Assembly: GCA_017302495.1 (NCBI GenBank)
Contig: JAFLDG010000003.1
Span: 1 to 38,204 of the forward strand
Length of the DNA stretch: 38,204 nt
Direction of reading: 5' to 3'
Source of the DNA: Burkholderiales bacterium
Lineage (GTDB): Bacteria > Pseudomonadota > Gammaproteobacteria > Burkholderiales > Burkholderiaceae_C
Positions 24,538 through 31,138 of the stretch are shown in pieces. The notes beneath the pieces are model-generated. The model saw only the letters and a list, made by a program, of their open reading frames with translations, did no database searches and was not told the origin of the DNA. The translations under genes were made by a program, and so were the position numbers. Position 1 is the first letter of the stretch, and each line of letters starts with the position of its first letter.

Positions 24538-26964
24538 ATGCAGTTTCCCGAATCCTGGTTGCGCGAGTTCTGCAACCCGCCGCTGTCGACCCAGGCGCTG
24601 GCCGAGGCGCTGACGATGGCCGGGCTCGAGGTCGAGGATCTGCGGCCGGCCGCGCCGCCGTGCCGCCGCGTCGTCGTCGGCGAGATCGTCGACGCGTTGC
24701 CGCACCCGAACGCCGACAAGCTGCGCGTCTGCCGCGTGAACGCCGGCGCGCACACGCCGGACGGGCCGGTGCAGGTGGTCTGCGGCGCGCCGAACGCGCG
24801 CGCCGGGCTGCGCGCGCCGTTCGCGCTGGTCGGGGCCGAGCTGCCGCCGGCCGAGGCCGGCGGTGCGCCGCTCGTGATCAAGGCCAGCCCGCTGCGCGGC
24901 GTGGAAAGCTTCGGCATGCTGTGCTCGGCGCGTGAGCTGAAGCTGTCCGACGACCACGGCGGCCTGCTCGAGCTGCCGGCCGATGCGGCGCCGGGCGCCG
25001 ACATCCGCGACGTGCTGCGGCTCGACGACACTATCTTCACGCTCAAGCTCACGCCGAACCTCGCGCACGCGCTCAGCGTCTACGGCGTCGCGCGCGAGGT
25101 GGCCGCGCTGACCGGCGCGCCGCTGCTCGAGCCGCTGATCGAGCCGGTGGTGCCGCTGCACGACGCGCGGCTGCCGGTGCAGGTCGACGCGCCCGACCTG
25201 TGCGGCCGCTTCTCCGGCCGCGTGATCCGCAACGTGGACACGCAGGCGCGCACGCCGGCGTGGATGGTCGAGCGCCTCGCGCGCTGCGGCCAGCGCCCGG
25301 TGAGCGCGCTGGTCGACATCTCGAACTACGTGATGTTCGAGTTCGGCCGGCCGTCGCACATCTTCGATCTCGACAAGATCCACGAGCGGCTGGTCGTGCG
25401 CTGGGGCCGCGCCGGCGAGACGCTGAAGCTGCTGAACGGCAACACGATCGAGGTCGACGGCGCGGTCGGCGTGATCGCCGATGCGCAAGCCGTCGAGTCG
25501 CTGGCCGGCATCATGGGCGGCGACGCGACCGCGGTGTCGGACGCGACCCGCCACGTCTACGTCGAGGCCGCGTTCTGGTGGCCGGATGCGGTTGCCGGCC
25601 GCTCGCGCCGCTACAACTTCGCCACCGACGCCGGGCATCGCTTCGAACGCGGCGTCGACCCGGCGCTGACGGTGGAGCACATCGAGCGCATCACGCGGCT
25701 GATCGTCGAGATCTGCGGCGGCGAGCCCGGGCCGATGGACGACCAGGTGCTCGCGCTGCCCGAGGCACAGCCGGTGACGCTGCGGGTCGAGCGCGCGGCC
25801 AAGGTCATCGGCATGCCGCTGGCGCAGGCGCAGTGCGCCGATGTCTTCCGCCGCCTCGGCCTGCAGTTCCGCGAAGAGCCGGGCCTGATCCACGTCGTGC
25901 CGCCGAGCTGGCGCTTCGACCTGAAGATCGAGGAAGACCTGATCGAGGAGGTCGTGCGCATCGTCGGCTACGGCCGCCTGCCCGACCTGCCGCCGCTGGC
26001 CCCGATCCGCGCCCAGCCGCAGCCGGAAAGCGAGCGCAGCGCGCACGCGGTGCGGCTGGCGGTGGCCGCGCTCGGCTACCAGGAGACGATCAACTACAGC
26101 TTCGTCGAGGAGCGCTGGGAACGCGAACTGGCCGGCAACGCCGACCCGATCCGCGTGCTGAACCCGATCGCGGCGCCGCTGGCGGTGATGCGCTCGAGCC
26201 TGGTCGGCAGCCTGGTGCAGGTGCTGCGCCACAACCTCGACCGGCATGCGGCGCGGGTGCGGGTGTTCGAGGTCGGCCGTGTGTTCCGCCGCGACCCGAT
26301 GGCGCCCGACACCGCATCCAGCGTTGCGGGCCTGGTGCAGCCGACGAGGATCGCCGCGCTCGCCTACGGCCCGGCCGACGAGCCGCAGTGGGGCCAGCGC
26401 GAACGCGCGGTCGACTTCTTCGACGCCAAGGGCGACGTCGAGGCGCTGCTCGCGCCGCGCCGGCCGCGCTTCGTCGCCGCCGAGCACCCGGCGCTGCACC
26501 CGGGGCGCTGCGCGCGCATCGAACTCGACGGCCGCCCGATCGGCCATGTCGGCGAGCTGCACCCGCAGTGGCGCCAGGCCTACGAGCTGCCGCACGCGCC
26601 GGTGCTGTTCGAGCTCGACCTCGACGCCGTGCTCGGGCGCGACCTGCCGCTGGCTGCGCCGGTGCCGCGGCACCAGGCGTCGCGGCGCGACATCGCGCTC
26701 GTCGTGCGCGACGGCATCGGCCACGATGCGCTGGCCGAGGTGCTCGGCCGGGATCCGTCGGGTCTGGTGCGCTCGGTGCTGCTGTTCGACGTCTACCGCC
26801 CGCCGCAGCCGACCGCCGACATCGGCGCCGGCGAGCGCAGCCTCGCGCTGCGGCTGGAGCTGCTCGACGACGCCGCGAACCTGACCGACGCGCGCATCGA
26901 CGCTGCCGTCGCTGCCGCGGTGCAGCGCGCGCAGGCGACTTTCGGCGCGCGGCTGCGCGGCTGA
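24538..26964 (+). CDS. pheT: Phenylalanyl-tRNA synthetase beta subunit
   Basis: 808 residues from ATG 24538, 13 bases after pheS. Domains in order: the N-terminal MQFPESWLREFCNPPLS, a tRNA-binding EMAP-like domain (about 40-150, HPNADKLRVCRVNAG), B3/4 editing domain (EFGRPSHIFDLDKI), B5 domain, the catalytic-like core and a C-terminal ferredoxin-fold anticodon-binding domain (RDIALVVRDGIGHDALAEVL). It recognises tRNA-Phe and edits mischarged Tyr. The overlapping upstream extension of the frame is inside pheS and is not used. Confidence 0.98.
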   Translation: MQFPESWLREFCNPPLSTQALAEALTMAGLEVEDLRPAAPPCRRVVVGEIVDALPHPNADKLRVCRVNAGAHTPDGPVQVVCGAPNARAGLRAPFALVGAELPPAEAGGAPLVIKASPLRGVESFGMLCSARELKLSDDHGGLLELPADAAPGADIRDVLRLDDTIFTLKLTPNLAHALSVYGVAREVAALTGAPLLEPLIEPVVPLHDARLPVQVDAPDLCGRFSGRVIRNVDTQARTPAWMVERLARCGQRPVSALVDISNYVMFEFGRPSHIFDLDKIHERLVVRWGRAGETLKLLNGNTIEVDGAVGVIADAQAVESLAGIMGGDATAVSDATRHVYVEAAFWWPDAVAGRSRRYNFATDAGHRFERGVDPALTVEHIERITRLIVEICGGEPGPMDDQVLALPEAQPVTLRVERAAKVIGMPLAQAQCADVFRRLGLQFREEPGLIHVVPPSWRFDLKIEEDLIEEVVRIVGYGRLPDLPPLAPIRAQPQPESERSAHAVRLAVAALGYQETINYSFVEERWERELAGNADPIRVLNPIAAPLAVMRSSLVGSLVQVLRHNLDRHAARVRVFEVGRVFRRDPMAPDTASSVAGLVQPTRIAALAYGPADEPQWGQRERAVDFFDAKGDVEALLAPRRPRFVAAEHPALHPGRCARIELDGRPIGHVGELHPQWRQAYELPHAPVLFELDLDAVLGRDLPLAAPVPRHQASRRDIALVVRDGIGHDALAEVLGRDPSGLVRSVLLFDVYRPPQPTADIGAGERSLALRLELLDDAANLTDARIDAAVAAAVQRAQATFGARLRG

Positions 26965-26991
26965 CCCTTCAACCCGCCCGAGGCGCCCGCC

Positions 26992-27333
26992 ATGGACCCC
27001 GTCATCCTGCCGAGCATCGAGACGCCGACACTGACCAAGGCCGAACTGGCCGAACTGCTGTTCGACAAGCTCGGGCTGAACAAGCGTGAGTCGAAGGACA
27101 TGGTCGAGGCCTTCTTCGACATCCTGCACGCGACGCTGGTCGGCGGCGGCGACGTCAAGCTCTCCGGCTTCGGCAACTTCCAGATCCGGCGCAAGGCGCC
27201 GCGCCCCGGTCGCAACCCGCGCACCGGCGAGTTGATCCCGATCCAGGCGCGGCACGTGGTCACATTTCACGCCAGCCACAAACTCAAGGCGCTCGTCCAG
27301 GGTGACACCCCGCTGCCGGAAGAGTTCGAGTAA
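26992..27333 (+). CDS. ihfA: Integration host factor alpha subunit
   Basis: 113 residues. The core [31 protein letters not shown] and the DNA-intercalating arm [29 protein letters not shown] identify the IhfA type of HU/IHF proteins. The N-terminal extension [12 protein letters not shown] and C-terminal DTPLPEEFE are typical of Betaproteobacteria. IHF bends DNA and is often needed for site-specific recombination, so its closeness to the tRNA-Pro island is of interest, though the order pheT-ihfA is ancestral. Confidence 0.97.
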   Translation: MDPVILPSIETPTLTKAELAELLFDKLGLNKRESKDMVEAFFDILHATLVGGGDVKLSGFGNFQIRRKAPRPGRNPRTGELIPIQARHVVTFHASHKLKALVQGDTPLPEEFE

Positions 27334-27368
27334 AGTCTGAGCTTTGATCGTGGATCCCATTGATTTCA

Positions 27369-27806
27369 ATGGAGAAAGCTCTCCCGCCGATACCCGCGAA
27401 GCGGTACTTCACGATCGGTGAGGTCAGCGAGCTGTGCGGCGTCAAGCCGTACGTGCTGCGCTACTGGGAGAGCGAGTTCGCGCAGCTGAAGCCGATGAAG
27501 CGCCGCGGCAACCGGCGCTACTACCAGCACCACGAGGTGCTGCTGATCCGCCGGATCCGCGAGCTGCTGTACGACCAGGGCTTCACGATCAGCGGTGCGC
27601 GCAACCGGCTGGCCGACCTGGCCCCCGGCGCGCGCGTTGCCAAGGCCGGCAATGGGCGGGATATCGAGTCGCCGGCGCCCGAAGCGGCGGAAACCGACGT
27701 GGCCGAGCCCGCGGCCGAAGCGGCGCCGCTGCCGGAGGTGCGCGAGTTCACGATGGCGCAGTTGCGGCACGAACTGCAGTCGATCCGCGACCTGCTCGCG
27801 GGTTGA
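27369..27806 (+). CDS. MerR family transcriptional regulator
   Basis: 145 residues from ATG 27369; an in-frame TTG at 27360 is an alternative. The winged helix-turn-helix reads YFTIGEVSELCGVKPYVLRYWESEFAQLKPMKRRGNRRYYQHHEVLLIRRIRELLYDQGFTI, the MerR DNA-binding domain. The effector-binding Cys residues of metal-sensing MerRs are absent; the C-terminal half is Ala/Glu-rich with a last helix FTMAQLRHELQSIRDLLAG. A MerR-like gene directly after ihfA is a conserved feature of proteobacteria. Target genes are unknown. Confidence 0.95.
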   Translation: MEKALPPIPAKRYFTIGEVSELCGVKPYVLRYWESEFAQLKPMKRRGNRRYYQHHEVLLIRRIRELLYDQGFTISGARNRLADLAPGARVAKAGNGRDIESPAPEAAETDVAEPAAEAAPLPEVREFTMAQLRHELQSIRDLLAG

Positions 27807-27855
27807 GCCGGCGGCCGCGACCTGCATCCGCTCAGGGCGCGGCAGGGGCGGCGCC

Positions 27856-27861
27856 TATAAT
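27856..27861 (+). promoter_or_regulatory. -10 element of the tRNA-Pro promoter
   Basis: A consensus TATAAT lies 13 bases before the mature tRNA start. No good -35 hexamer is visible at the expected distance, but GC-rich stable-RNA promoters can be weak there. Confidence 0.6.
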
Positions 27862-27871
27862 CCGCGCTCAC

Positions 27872-27950
<79 letters not shown>

Positions 27951-27956
27951 ATCGAA

Positions 27957-27993
27957 ACAACGGGTTGGCTCTCACGAGGAGCCAGCCCGTTGT
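27957..27993 (+). terminator. Terminator just inside the island, after tRNA-Pro
   Basis: ACAACGGGTTGGCTC (27957-27971) pairs with GAGCCAGCCCGTTGT (27979-27993) over 15 positions with one G-U, followed by CCTTCTT. It lies inside the element, seven bases after the tRNA, so the element seems to bring its own terminator for the host tRNA. Confidence 0.8.
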
Positions 27994-28016
27994 CCTTCTT
28001 GCATCCAACTCGCTCG

Positions 28017-28039
28017 CTGGTTGCCGTTCGGTTGCCGTT
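28017..28039 (+). repeat. Left arm-type repeat (two GTTGCCGTT units)
   Basis: A 23-bp sequence containing GTTGCCGTTC and GGTTGCCGTT in tandem is found unchanged at 37541-37563, inside the other end of the element. Such paired short repeats flanking the core site are typical of integrase arm-binding or excisionase sites. Function is inferred. Confidence 0.75.
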
Positions 28040-28409
28040 GAGCGGAATCTCGTTGCACTCGGCGACTGACGGGCCAGCCCGGCGGCTGGTGGTCGGCGCC
28101 CCGGTGGTGGCTCCAGGTGGGCACGCATCGTCGGACTGCAGGGCCGCTTGGCCGATGGGCTGTCCCCGGATGTCCCGCGTCTGTCCCACGGGACGACGCA
28201 GGCCGCGGCGGGCGGGAGATCCCGTTGCGCGTCATCGCCGACCCGCTCGAGCGCTTCAAGCCAACGCCGCGCCGACCGCCGCCGCGCACCCCACCCCCCG
28301 GGGGGGACGCGAAACGCGCAGGCAGGAGGCCCTTGCCCCCGATCTCACTGTGCCCGCATGAGCCATCTCGGCGCGTGCCGGTCTGGGCTCGACTCGCGAT
28401 CGACGAAGG
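28040..28409. other. Island left flank without a supported gene
   Basis: Several frames are open here because of the GC bias, but none has a ribosome site or family similarity that I can see. The only structured part is the C6G7 block at 28284-28318. Confidence 0.5.
28284..28318. repeat. C/G block 1
   Basis: GCGCACCCCACC-like start, a C6G7 run at the centre, then ACGCGAAACGCGC. It resembles the block at 28960-28999 in order of motifs (CACCCC, ACCCCC, poly-G, GCGAAA). Both are in the same orientation, 676 bases apart. Confidence 0.6.
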
Positions 28410-28676
28410 TCAAGCCTCGCTCGCTGACGCCTTGTTGCGCCGGCGCGCCATCGCGCAGAACTGGATCGCCACACGCACTGCGTCGCTGTCGGTCTTCAGG
28501 CCATCACGGCGCCGGATGTGTGCCACGAGGGCGCAAAGCTCGCCGTTGAGGGGCACGTGCATCATGCGCCCGCCATCAGCGAGGATCTTGGCGACAAAGC
28601 GCTTGTAGCGCTGGCCCGACGACATGGTGCCGGGACGAGGGCGGCCGCACTTCGGTGGGGGATCGGTGTCGAGCAT
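28410..28676 (-). CDS. Small hypothetical protein, possible ribbon-helix-helix type
   Basis: 88 residues from ATG 28676, or 71 from the internal ATG (MSSGQRYKRFVAKIL). The segment RMMHVPLNGELCALVAHIRRRDGLKTDSDAVRVAIQF has a strand followed by two helices, with a polar turn DGLKTDSDAV, as in ribbon-helix-helix DNA-binding proteins. This is only a pattern resemblance. No strong ribosome site is visible for either start. It lies between the two C/G blocks. Confidence 0.45.
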   Translation of the reverse strand: MLDTDPPPKCGRPRPGTMSSGQRYKRFVAKILADGGRMMHVPLNGELCALVAHIRRRDGLKTDSDAVRVAIQFCAMARRRNKASASEA

Positions 28677-28702
28677 CAGCTTGTCTGCGGGGGTAGCCGA
28701 TA

Positions 28703-29260
28703 GTGTCGCAGGGCGGCGTCAAGGTGGCGCCCTCAAACAGTCGCGGGGTGCGCTACGGGGTTGGCGTGTTGGTTGCCGGCGCGGCGATCGTGCTCTATGC
28801 GCTTGGCGTCAGCTTCAAGCCCTTTTCCAGCATGACTTGGCACACCCTCGGCACGGTCGCGTGGGCGGCCGGTGTGGTCGTGGGGGTGGTCACGGGCGGG
28901 GAAGCCGAGCGACCCAAGTTGGCGCTCCTCTTCGGCGAGGGGCCCGCAGCCACGTGCTCGCAGCACCCCCACCCCCGGGGGGGGGGGCGAAATTGCAGCA
29001 GATCACCCTTTAGCCCTCGCGTGAGAGAACGCGCGATCCGTTCGGGCCGGGCGCCGGTCATGGCCCTACCCACTGCCTCGACGGGTGCTTGTGCAAATGA
29101 GAGAGGAGAAACCCGAGTTCCCTCTCTGGCTCCATCGCAAGCAGGCGCGCGTCCTTGCTTTCTGCCGCATAGTTCCACAAGGCCGCGCGACAGCGCATTT
29201 GGAGCTGGCTCGAGTGGGTGTTGCGGGGTGTCAAATGCGAGGGAGGCCGCGAACGGATGA
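28703..29260 (+). CDS. Possible membrane protein with a G11 tract in the frame
   Basis: 185 residues from GTG 28703. The N-terminal 70 residues contain two credible membrane segments (GVGVLVAGAAIVLYALGV and TLGTVAWAAGVVVGVVTG), followed by a short charged tail GGEAERPKLALLF. After residue 90 the frame crosses a C5G11 run and becomes Ser/Arg/Pro/Cys-rich, unlike a folded protein. A one-base change in the run would put the end at a stop near 29013 (..GAKLQQITL). The true protein may end there, or expression may vary with tract length. No family recognised. Confidence 0.35.
   Translation: MSQGGVKVAPSNSRGVRYGVGVLVAGAAIVLYALGVSFKPFSSMTWHTLGTVAWAAGVVVGVVTGGEAERPKLALLFGEGPAATCSQHPHPRGGGRNCSRSPFSPRVRERAIRSGRAPVMALPTASTGACANERGETRVPSLAPSQAGARPCFLPHSSTRPRDSAFGAGSSGCCGVSNAREAANG
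28960..28999. repeat. C/G block 2 with G11 tract
   Basis: GCAGCACCCCCACCCCC is followed by 11 G (28977-28987) and then CGAAATTGCAGC. The outer parts GCAGC...TTGCAGCAG are partly self-complementary. Similar to block 1 at 28284. Could be a hairpin, a protein-binding site or a slippage tract. Confidence 0.6.
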
Positions 29261-29394
29261 GAGATCTTGCGAGCGCTTGAGATGCGGTCACCGTGCCCGA
29301 TGATGCATGCGTTGTGGGCAGTGGCGCCGATAGGTGGGGTGCCCGTGTAGGCTGAAGTGCGCCTTCACCGAGATCGAAGCCCAGGAGGAACGCG
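29014..29394. other. Spacer upstream of the rightward cargo genes
   Basis: Apart from the tail of the doubtful frame above, no gene is supported. A 72-residue frame at 29085-29303 (core MREEKPEFPLWLHRKQARVLAFC) is possible but has no supporting context. Confidence 0.4.
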
Positions 29395-29544
29395 ATGCAA
29401 CCCAAGCCGAACAAGCCCGACCCGAAGCTGACTCCGAAGATGCAGAAGGCGCTGGACGACCTTCGAGCGGTGACGCCGGCGGTGCGCCGCCGGGCATTGG
29501 AACTGTTCAGGCAGAAGGACGGCCGCCCGCCCCCGAAGGGCTGA
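29395..29544 (+). CDS. 49-residue basic protein of unknown function
   Basis: Reads MQPKPNKPDPKLTPKMQKAL then a helix DDLRAVTPAVRRRALELFRQ and a basic tail KDGRPPPKG. A very strong Shine-Dalgarno (AGGAGG, seven bases before the ATG) supports translation. It is rich in Lys, Arg and Pro with one amphipathic helical region. It is followed 30 bases later by another gene with its own ribosome site, and the two form the only clearly rightward operon in the island. Not recognised. Confidence 0.72.
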   Translation: MQPKPNKPDPKLTPKMQKALDDLRAVTPAVRRRALELFRQKDGRPPPKG

Positions 29545-29574
29545 CGCTCGAGGACGAAGGCAAGGAGCTCGCCG

Positions 29575-30129
29575 ATGCACAACGTAGCGACGCCGATCTG
29601 GAACGAGATCGCGGACCTGGCGGAGAGCAAGACCTGGAAGTACCTGATGGCGTTGAACCAGGAGCGGCAGGCGCAGGCGATCGAGGAGATCGCCGCGGCC
29701 CTGCGCAGCAGGAAGGTGCCGCCGATGGTGATCCTGTCCTACCTGGAGATGGCGCCGATGCTGCAGGAGCAGCACGCGATCCAGACCTATTTGGCGACCC
29801 ACCCGCAGCTCCGGTCGGTGTTCCCCGAGATCCGGTCGGCGGGCGAGGCGGCACTGATCGCGCAGCAGGACCGGCCGCTCAGCCCGTCGGAAGTGAAGAA
29901 GCTGTTGCAGCTGCTCGAGGAGCCGCCCCATTTCGCAATGCCTGAAGGCGCAGGGGACGCCCGCCCAGATCGCCGGCAGCCCTCGAACGACGAGGCGACC
30001 TCGTTGCGGAACTACAAGCCCGCTACGGCCGAGGAAGTGATCGAGGCGTATAGGCATGGTGCCGAGCTGCTGCACGAGCTGATGAAGGACAGGCCGGAGC
30101 CGGAGCCGCAGGCGCGCAAGCCCTCCTGA
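29575..30129 (+). CDS. 184-residue hypothetical protein, island cargo
   Basis: Starts MHNVATPIWNEIADLAESKTWKYLM with AAGGAG seven bases upstream. It looks all-helical: QERQAQAIEEIAAALRSRKVPPMVILSYLEMAPMLQEQHAI, then a helical LSPSEVKKLLQLLEEPP segment, a flexible Pro/Asp/Arg region and a last helix ATAEEVIEAYRHGAELLHELMKD. No signal peptide, membrane segment or catalytic motif seen. I do not recognise it. Its position opposite the replication operon suggests accessory cargo. Confidence 0.7.
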   Translation: MHNVATPIWNEIADLAESKTWKYLMALNQERQAQAIEEIAAALRSRKVPPMVILSYLEMAPMLQEQHAIQTYLATHPQLRSVFPEIRSAGEAALIAQQDRPLSPSEVKKLLQLLEEPPHFAMPEGAGDARPDRRQPSNDEATSLRNYKPATAEEVIEAYRHGAELLHELMKDRPEPEPQARKPS

Positions 30130-30380
30130 GCGCCGACCTGGACTACGCTTCGAGACCTGGAACAGCAGCGAGCTGCCGACGCCTCGTGACTGCCGTCAAG
30201 CTCTACCCGAGGGTCGTGGAGAAGGTCGTGGTCGGCCGCTCTGGCCCCGCGCCGGTGCTGGGCACGTTCAGCCCGTCGCCGCCCTACCGGGTTAGGCGTG
30301 GTCGGCCTGAGCCTGGCGATCAAGATCCAGCTGGCTCGAAGTCAAAGTGGCCGGCGCGACGTTGATCGTTTGACGCGCTC

Positions 30381-30437
30381 ACCGGCCGGTGCGCTGATCA
30401 GCGCGCACGCAACCGAACGCCGGCGTTCGGTTGCGTG
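30381..30437. repeat. Three adjacent perfect palindromes (10, 14 and 32 bp)
   Basis: ACCGGCCGGT (30381-30390), GCGCTGATCAGCGC (30391-30404) and a 32-bp perfect palindrome with arms CACGCAACCGAACGCC (30406-30421) and its exact complement (30422-30437). The long one has no spacer. Each half carries CGTTCGGTTGC, which is also found in the arm-type repeats at the island ends. Confidence 0.88.
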
Positions 30438-30529
30438 GTGGTGTGGTGGTCGAACGATGCGACCGCCACGAAGGGCCGACGCACCCGCCCGGCGGCGAAG
30501 GGCCGACTGCCTGGGTTCGTGCCGCCGTT

Positions 30530-30573
30530 ACCTGCAACGGCACCTGCAACGGCACCTGCAACGCCTGCAACGG
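30530..30573 (+). repeat. Four tandem CCTGCAACG iterons
   Basis: ACCTGCAACGGC at 30530-30541 and 30542-30553, ACCTGCAACG at 30554-30563 and CCTGCAACGG at 30564-30573. Period 12, 12, 10. Iterons of this size next to replication genes are typical binding sites for initiators, as in plasmids and the P4 origin. They end 28 bases before the stop of the last gene in the replication operon. Confidence 0.82.
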
Positions 30574-30601
30574 ACCCGCCGGTTGGCAGGGCGGGCCGGC
30601 G

Positions 30602-31138
30602 TCACGACGCGGCGCTGCCGAACCCAGGGCAGCGCTGAAGCTGGATCGCCAGCACCTCGGGCAGATCCCGCCCGACAGCGGCGGCAACGTGATTGCCGCA
30701 GCGCCGAGCGCCAGGCCGGCCGGCGACGTGCCGGCACTCGAGGCACATCACGTGATCGGCGCCCTGCACGTCGCGTAGGTGCAGCGCTTCAGCCAGGTCG
30801 TCGGCGTCGGTGGCGTTGAGCCCGCGGCGGAGGAACAGGGTCACGCGGGCCACGAATCGGCCGATGGCGACATCGCCCCAGGGTTCGGCATGTGCGGCAT
30901 CGGCTTCGGCCTTCGTCAGCCTGTAGGGGCGGGTGCGGGCGTGCGGCCCATCGTTCGCCGCGCCGTTGACAGGCGCCGCGAGATTGCAGCACGCCCTCTC
31001 GGAGCCACCATCAAAACCTTCAGAAGTGGCTTCTGAGGGTTTTGCCGGCGACCCCACAGTGGGGTGTCGCGGATTCCCATCGGCCATTGCGGGCCGATCG
31101 GCCAGGTGCGCGGCCAGCGCCGCAGCCCACTTACCCAC
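30602..31138 (-). CDS. Hypothetical protein with CxxC..C cluster, end of replication operon
   Basis: 178 residues from GTG 31136-31138, which overlaps the DUF3987 gene by eight bases and has GAGGGGG a few bases upstream. The N-terminal 80 residues are low in structure. The conserved-looking part is RLTKAEADAAHAEPWGDVAIGRFVARVTLFLRRGLNATDADDLAEALHLRD followed by HVMCLECRHVAGRPGARRCGNH and ending ELPEVLAIQLQRCPGF, where the three Cys and flanking His could bind a metal. I recall similar small proteins after primase-type genes in Burkholderiales prophages and islands but cannot assign a function. Confidence 0.7.
   Translation of the reverse strand: MGKWAAALAAHLADRPAMADGNPRHPTVGSPAKPSEATSEGFDGGSERACCNLAAPVNGAANDGPHARTRPYRLTKAEADAAHAEPWGDVAIGRFVARVTLFLRRGLNATDADDLAEALHLRDVQGADHVMCLECRHVAGRPGARRCGNHVAAAVGRDLPEVLAIQLQRCPGFGSAAS

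Larger units (their letters stand above)
30130..30601. other. Convergent intergenic region, candidate replication origin
   Basis: This 472-base region between the rightward cargo operon and the leftward replication operon has no supported gene. It holds three contiguous palindromes (30381-30437) and four iterons (30530-30573), described separately. The arrangement next to primase-type genes is what an origin of a replicating satellite or island would look like. Confidence 0.55.

Noticed and set aside
28117..28608. 163-residue rightward frame at the island left end
   Set aside because: Pro/Arg-rich, no ribosome site, and it overlaps a more plausible leftward small gene.
29058..29630. 190-residue leftward frame over the cargo cassette start
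   Set aside because: Opposes the 49-residue gene that has an AGGAGG ribosome site; no motif.
30530..30573. CRISPR array
   Set aside because: Repeats are 10-12 bases with no spacers and no cas genes; iterons fit better.
30298..30819. Rightward frames over the iterons and palindromes
   Set aside because: Arg-rich low-complexity translation produced by repeats; opposed by the leftward CxxC gene.
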